From Nymphaea colorata (taxonomy: Eukaryota; Streptophyta; Magnoliopsida; Nymphaeales; Nymphaeaceae), in contig NC_045138.2 in the NCBI RefSeq assembly GCF_008831285.2, positions 25,267,934-25,331,933 on the forward strand: a stretch of DNA of 64,000 nucleotides, in the 5' to 3' direction. This document shows positions 59,658 through 64,000 of this stretch, in pieces; the first letter of the stretch is position 1; the number at the start of each line of letters is the position of its first letter. The notes under the pieces are model-generated. The model did not search any database, had not been told where the DNA came from, and saw only the letters and a program-made list of their open reading frames with translations. Made by a program: the position numbers and the translations under genes.

Positions 59658-61360
59658 TAGCCTTAATTCAATATGGCGTAGACCCAGATAGAATCTGGCA
59701 GGACCATGTCCTAGTCATGTGCCAAAATATGCTTAGCGTATAACCCCAACTCGCCTATTCTTCTGCTAGCTCAAATTCTAGTTGTAGTCATTAAGCAATC
59801 ACATAGTCAATGAAAAAGAAGGCTAGAAAAAAGAACACTGCTGAAAAAAGGGAAAACGTTTCACGAGATGCAACTTCTTTTTTTGTCAAGAAAAGCTGCA
59901 TCATTTCTGTTTTTTAAATCCTTTACATAAGTCTTTACACGGCGGTGTTGCACTTAGGGGTGAATTGCTGGTGACGCCTCCATTAAATTGGCTAAGTATG
60001 AATGTGGTTTCCTCTGTGATCAATCCATGAGGACGAAATTCTTAAACTTCCATCTTCTGACTACAATGTTTCTTCTCACCTTAAGGTGGTGGAAGCCATT
60101 GGAGTTGGCTAACGTTCACATGGTAGCAAACTTTGGGTAATGATCCTTTCCCCCTAAATTCATGCCACTGATTTTTGGGCATTTTATAAACAAATCTCAG
60201 CCTGGTGAGCAGAGAAAAGAAAAAAACAGTAGAGACCAGAGAAAGATGACTGGAAACAGAGCAAATGAGGAAAGCACACTCTCTTCTGTTATTCCTTTTC
60301 ATTATTTCTAGGTAAACAGATGAATGCAATGCATAATGGGCAAGAAAAGGGTCAAATTGGTTGTTGTCCTGATTCTTCTTGCTACTTCTGTGATAACTGA
60401 CTTGATTCCCACTCCTCTGTTGTCCCATTAAACTTCCATTTTGGTAATCTGATGAAAGGATGTTTTGATGAATAACAAATAGAATTCAGCTTCAATTTTC
60501 TACAGTTACTGCTGAGAGATAATTACTACTATTCCCTGAATTATTCTTTGAGGTTAGGTTTATAATAAGAGAACTGTTTTTCTGAGTTCATTAAAGACGA
60601 AACCAATGATTTAGCAAAACAATTTGTAAGTGCTTCAGATTATATATATAATTACGAATATCTACTACCTTCGACGTCAAAGGAACAGAAATGTGATCTC
60701 ATGTCTCCCAAGTGGAAAAGTCAGAAAGGGAAGAATGAGAGAACTCGGTCTGGTAGTATTAAGAAATCCTTGTGCCACATATTGAAGACACTGTGAAATA
60801 AATTTTAGCAGACTCACCTGCCGTTCATTAATTCGACCACCAAAACATGGTCCTGCAGAGCACAGAATAAAATCAAACAACAGAAAGGGGAACTTTCGTC
60901 CTTCTGCTTCTTCCTTCTTGCCCTTGACTGACTCTCGGCTCCGAGGAACCATAAATTCTTTGCTTCCCTGTTTTGGCATATTTTGTAAAATAGGACCAGT
61001 TTCATAAAATTTTCAAATAAACACGGGACATAACTGCAATTTCTATCTTCCCGGCCTAAATAATCGACATATTTCCCTGCCTCACTCCCTCCTCAGTTCT
61101 TACTTCCCAGCCTCTCCCTCCTGCTATAGAAAAGACCACAAGGAACCAGGACGCCCCATCAAAGCCTTCGCAAAACTTGCAGCGAATAGCGGAAGGGGAT
61201 CTTTCTCTCTCTCCATCTCTCTCATGTTTCCATAGTACACGCTGTTTCGGAGTCCCCACGCGTTGCTCCACTCGATCGATTTACGCAACATCGGGTTCGA
61301 ACGAAGGTCACACTCTTTTCCTCTAGAGTTCTACAGGCATTACTTTCATTTTCGGTTCTA

Positions 61361-63983
61361 ATGAGCAGGTCTGTGAGCATCTGGGGCGCCATGAGAAGCA
61401 CCATCGTTTTCAGATTTCTTGCTCTCTTTTTGCTTCTCGTCGTTCCCTTCGTCAATGGTGAGGACCCCTACAGATTTTACACATGGAACGTCACTTATGG
61501 TGATATCTACCCACTTGGGGTGAGGCAGCAGGTGAGTGAAAGCAGTTAGCAATACTGAAACTACCGCAACTACCTTTCCTATCACGAACATATCCACCAC
61601 CACCATCACCACCGGCCTTACCACCACTACCGCTGCCATTTTTAATCATCGAAATGTCTTACTAATGCACCGCCGGAATTGCAATTTCAGGGGATTTTGA
61701 TCAATGGGCAGTTTCCGGGACCGGAGATCGACTGTGCTACCAATGACAACATCATTGTTAATGTCTACAACAGCCTTCCGGAACCGTTTCTTATTTCCTG
61801 GTGAGAAAATTTTCTTTTAAAGATTGATGGCGGGTAAAAAGCTTGAGTACATCTGTCTCGTTCTGTTGTATGGCCAAAGTGGTAGGCCGGCAATCTGTCC
61901 TCTCTATCTCTGTAGATCTGGTTCCATCTCCAAATTGGGCGTGCTATTTAAGAAATTTGTATCCTTCTGAACTGGTTTTCATCGTTTTCTCTATTATATT
62001 CCCTTGTTTTCTCATGCTAGTCTCCTGTGCTATTTTAACGCTTCTCTTGGCGGATTGGAACGATTCTGGTTTCCACTTGCACTGAGAAATTAAATTCTAG
62101 GCGTGTAAGATTATGTAACTCGGCAACACGCGCAGCCAAATGTATTGACTTTTTCCCAAAATTTGAGTCATTATTTATGGCGGTAGATTTGTTACTGAGT
62201 TTCTCAGTGATAGAGGACCATTTATTCGAGTTCGATAGCAGGTAAAAAAACATTTAATTACTGAACAAATATAATCGGTGCGGGCTTGATCGCCATGATT
62301 GAGAAAATATTTTTTATACAGAAAAGTCTTCGTCTTAACTGTTCACCCTTTTTTTCTGTTCATTGCCAGCCTTACAGTTCTCCCATGGGAAGGTCATGCA
62401 CTGATTCTTGACGTAGTGATGAGTTCATTTGCTCACGTCCCATCTTCTTAGTACACCATTGTCCCTCTTTTTTAGATATAGAAATCGTATGTATTTGATT
62501 TATATACTTTTGCATTCTTTTTTCCTCGAATAATTTTCAAAGGCACACTTTGCCTTTGGTAAAAACACACTTGATATAAATATCCTGTGAAGTGTTAAAT
62601 AAAAATTTTTGTATCATTAACTTGGAGATAACATTTTTATCATTGAAAAGCTTAAGTAGATTTCCAACAATTTTAAAACTTTTTGCTCTATTGTCAGAAA
62701 TTTCCTTCCTTTTCTTTTTATATTGTATTCCTTCTACGTGGACAGTGGGCTAGCCGGCTAGCGATCGATGTACACGGTTTTCGAAATATACACATCGACG
62801 AATAATTGACAGAACCGAGTCTGTGTTTATATTAGTTGCCGAACTACCCTACTAAGCTTTTTCCGTTGTTGCTTTTAGTAATTTGGTTCCGAGTTTTTTT
62901 TTTGGCCGGAAAAAAGAAACGTATTAAACCGTCTGCCGGAAAACGGGAAGATTTTCGTTTAGAGGATTGACTTTTTTTTGAAATCCTAATTATAGGACCT
63001 GATTTTCTGATTGTCTTGCCACAACCAGAAAAGACATTCACGTAGTTCTTCACTCCGGTTGTTCTAGCACAACTGAACTTTGTGTTGTTCATCAATGACT
63101 CTTCTGTCGCTTATCGCAATCGCAGGAAGCAGATAAAGCTCCACATGTGAACCCCGATAGGAACCCCACAGTAACCGCGGGAGCCAGGGCGTGAGCCGTG
63201 GCACTACATTTATCCGTCGTTCTCTTGTCCTTCCTATTCCCCCACCTTCATTGGTCCTTTTCACGAACTCCGGACCCTTATTCAGTAAAACAAACATACC
63301 AAAAACCCTCCACGTGATTCGACCCACGGAACCTTGTTTGATTCCAACCGTGGCGGTTATATCTATTTGGACTTGGATCCCCTTTCTGCAATCCAAGTTT
63401 GGATCTTAGACTTTTTGGTCTTGTATATTTTGAGAATTGGGTCAGATCTACATCCGATCCATTATCAACTGAACTGAATTGCTGTAACTGTGATGTTTGT
63501 ACCCTGTGGAATCAGGAACGGCTTGCAACACAGGAAGAATTCATGGGAAGATGGAGTCTATGGCACAAACTGCCCCATACCACCTGGGAGAAACTTCACA
63601 TACATAATGCAGGCCAAGGACCAGATTGGCAGCTTCTTCTACTTCCCTTCCTTAGCTTTCCATAAAGCTGCCGGCGGCTTCGGCGCATTCAGGGTCAGTA
63701 GCCGGCCGCTCATTCCCGTCCCCTTCCCCCCGCCGGCCGGAGATTACACCGTTCTCATTGGTGACTGGTTCAAAGCCAATCACACTGTAAGTGTAAATTA
63801 AAAAGGAAAATTATCAAGGGGAGCCATGCCTTTTTCTCTACGCGAATTCGACTGAATTGTGTTTCTTCTGATACATGCAGGATTTGAAAGCAATTCTGGA
63901 CAACGGAGAAAACCTGCCATTTCCTGATGCCGTTCTCATCAATGGTCGCGCCGCCAATGGCATGTATTTCACTGTTGATCAAG
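61361..63983 (+). CDS. SKU5-similar (SKS) multicopper-oxidase-like protein, 3' partial
   Basis: A secreted, cupredoxin-fold protein of the SKU5/SKS family, related to ascorbate oxidase and laccase and linked to cell-wall growth. Exons seen are 61361-61531, 61691-61800, 63516-63786 and 63881-63983; the last ends at a GTAAGT donor 17 bases before the window edge. The start may be 61361 or the in-frame ATG at 61391 (GCCATGAG); both give a signal peptide ending near PFVNG. The mature part begins EDPYRFYTWNVTYGDIYPLG, typical of SKS. The position where true oxidases have the copper ligands HWHG reads SWNGLQHRKNSWEDG, so the trinuclear site is lost as in other SKS members. QFPGPEIDC, GTNCPIPPG, GSFFYFPSL and VLIGDW complete the first and early second domains. 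Intron 2 is 1.7 kb and shows nothing recognisable. Confidence 0.93.
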
Positions 63984-64000
63984 GTAAGTTACCAATGTGA

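Larger units (their letters stand above)
52796..61360. other. Gene-poor spacer between MSH5 and the SKU5-like gene
   Basis: About 8.5 kb, AT-rich, with the MSH5 promoter at its left end (AACCCTAAC near 52918) and the promoter of the next gene at its right end. It contains a copia RT relic, a second MULE-type element, a copy of MSH5 intron 1, a GC-rich inverted-repeat element and a long AT palindrome. The stretch 58540-59215 is less AT-rich and has open frames on both strands without a recognisable domain; it may be a decayed transposon. A phrase at 58395 (GGCGGAGCCAGAATTTTT) is of a type I remember as repeated in plant genomes. Confidence 0.55.

Noticed and set aside
60805-60855. Short minus-strand segment DHVLVVELMNGR flanked by TGCAG and GTGAGT
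   Set aside because: Too short and isolated. It faintly recalls an Sm-like motif, but I found no neighbouring exons to support a gene.
1-64000. CRISPR arrays, bacterial operons or a novel defence-type system
   Set aside because: No regularly spaced repeats, no prokaryotic gene organisation and no unexplained multi-gene cluster; the window is ordinary plant nuclear DNA.

Overview
This is nuclear DNA from a flowering plant. The genes are split by many short GT-AG introns, the families are plant-type (a plastid APS reductase, a GH17-X8 glucanase, an SKU5-like protein, a TDP2 with RanBP2 zinc fingers), and the spacers are AT-rich with microsatellites, MITE-like elements and retrotransposon relics. 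I cannot fix the family or species. I see no bacterial operon, CRISPR array or defence-type system.

Layout: (1) 500-1780 +, 5'-truncated APS reductase gene (sulfate assimilation), whose first exon lies before the window. (2) 6760-8930 -, GPI-type beta-1,3-glucanase with an X8 domain and a one-base frameshift in its main exon. (3) 15605-19085 +, complete TDP2 (5'-tyrosyl-DNA phosphodiesterase), 449 aa in four exons. (4) 22388-25719 +, complete fibrillarin, 307 aa in seven exons, with a telo-box upstream and two tandem box C/D snoRNAs in intron 5. (5) 28178-30879 +, complete GDSL esterase/lipase, 370 aa in five exons. (6) 30880-35830, a repeat-rich spacer with a decayed copy of the 3' end of MSH5, an O-methyltransferase fragment and a purine/pyrimidine fold-back element. 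(7) 35831-52795 -, complete MSH5 (meiotic MutS homologue), which I rebuilt as 34 exons giving 808 aa in one open frame. (8) 52796-61360, a gene-poor spacer with a copia reverse-transcriptase relic, a GC-rich inverted-repeat element and a copy of part of MSH5 intron 1. (9) 61361-63983 +, the 5' part of an SKU5-similar multicopper-oxidase-like gene that runs off the window.

The genes do not form a pathway; this is ordinary plant gene order. The one functional coupling is at fibrillarin: the gene encodes the methyltransferase of box C/D snoRNPs, and its intron carries two C/D guide RNAs whose shared guide looks complementary to a conserved 25S rRNA segment. The other notable signals are two inferred GC-AG introns in MSH5, a small Mutator-like MITE with exact 10-bp target duplications inside MSH5, local duplications of MSH5 pieces on both sides of the gene, and the glucanase frameshift. 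Exon boundaries were placed by hand from reading frame, splice dinucleotides and remembered family sequences, with no alignment or transcript data.
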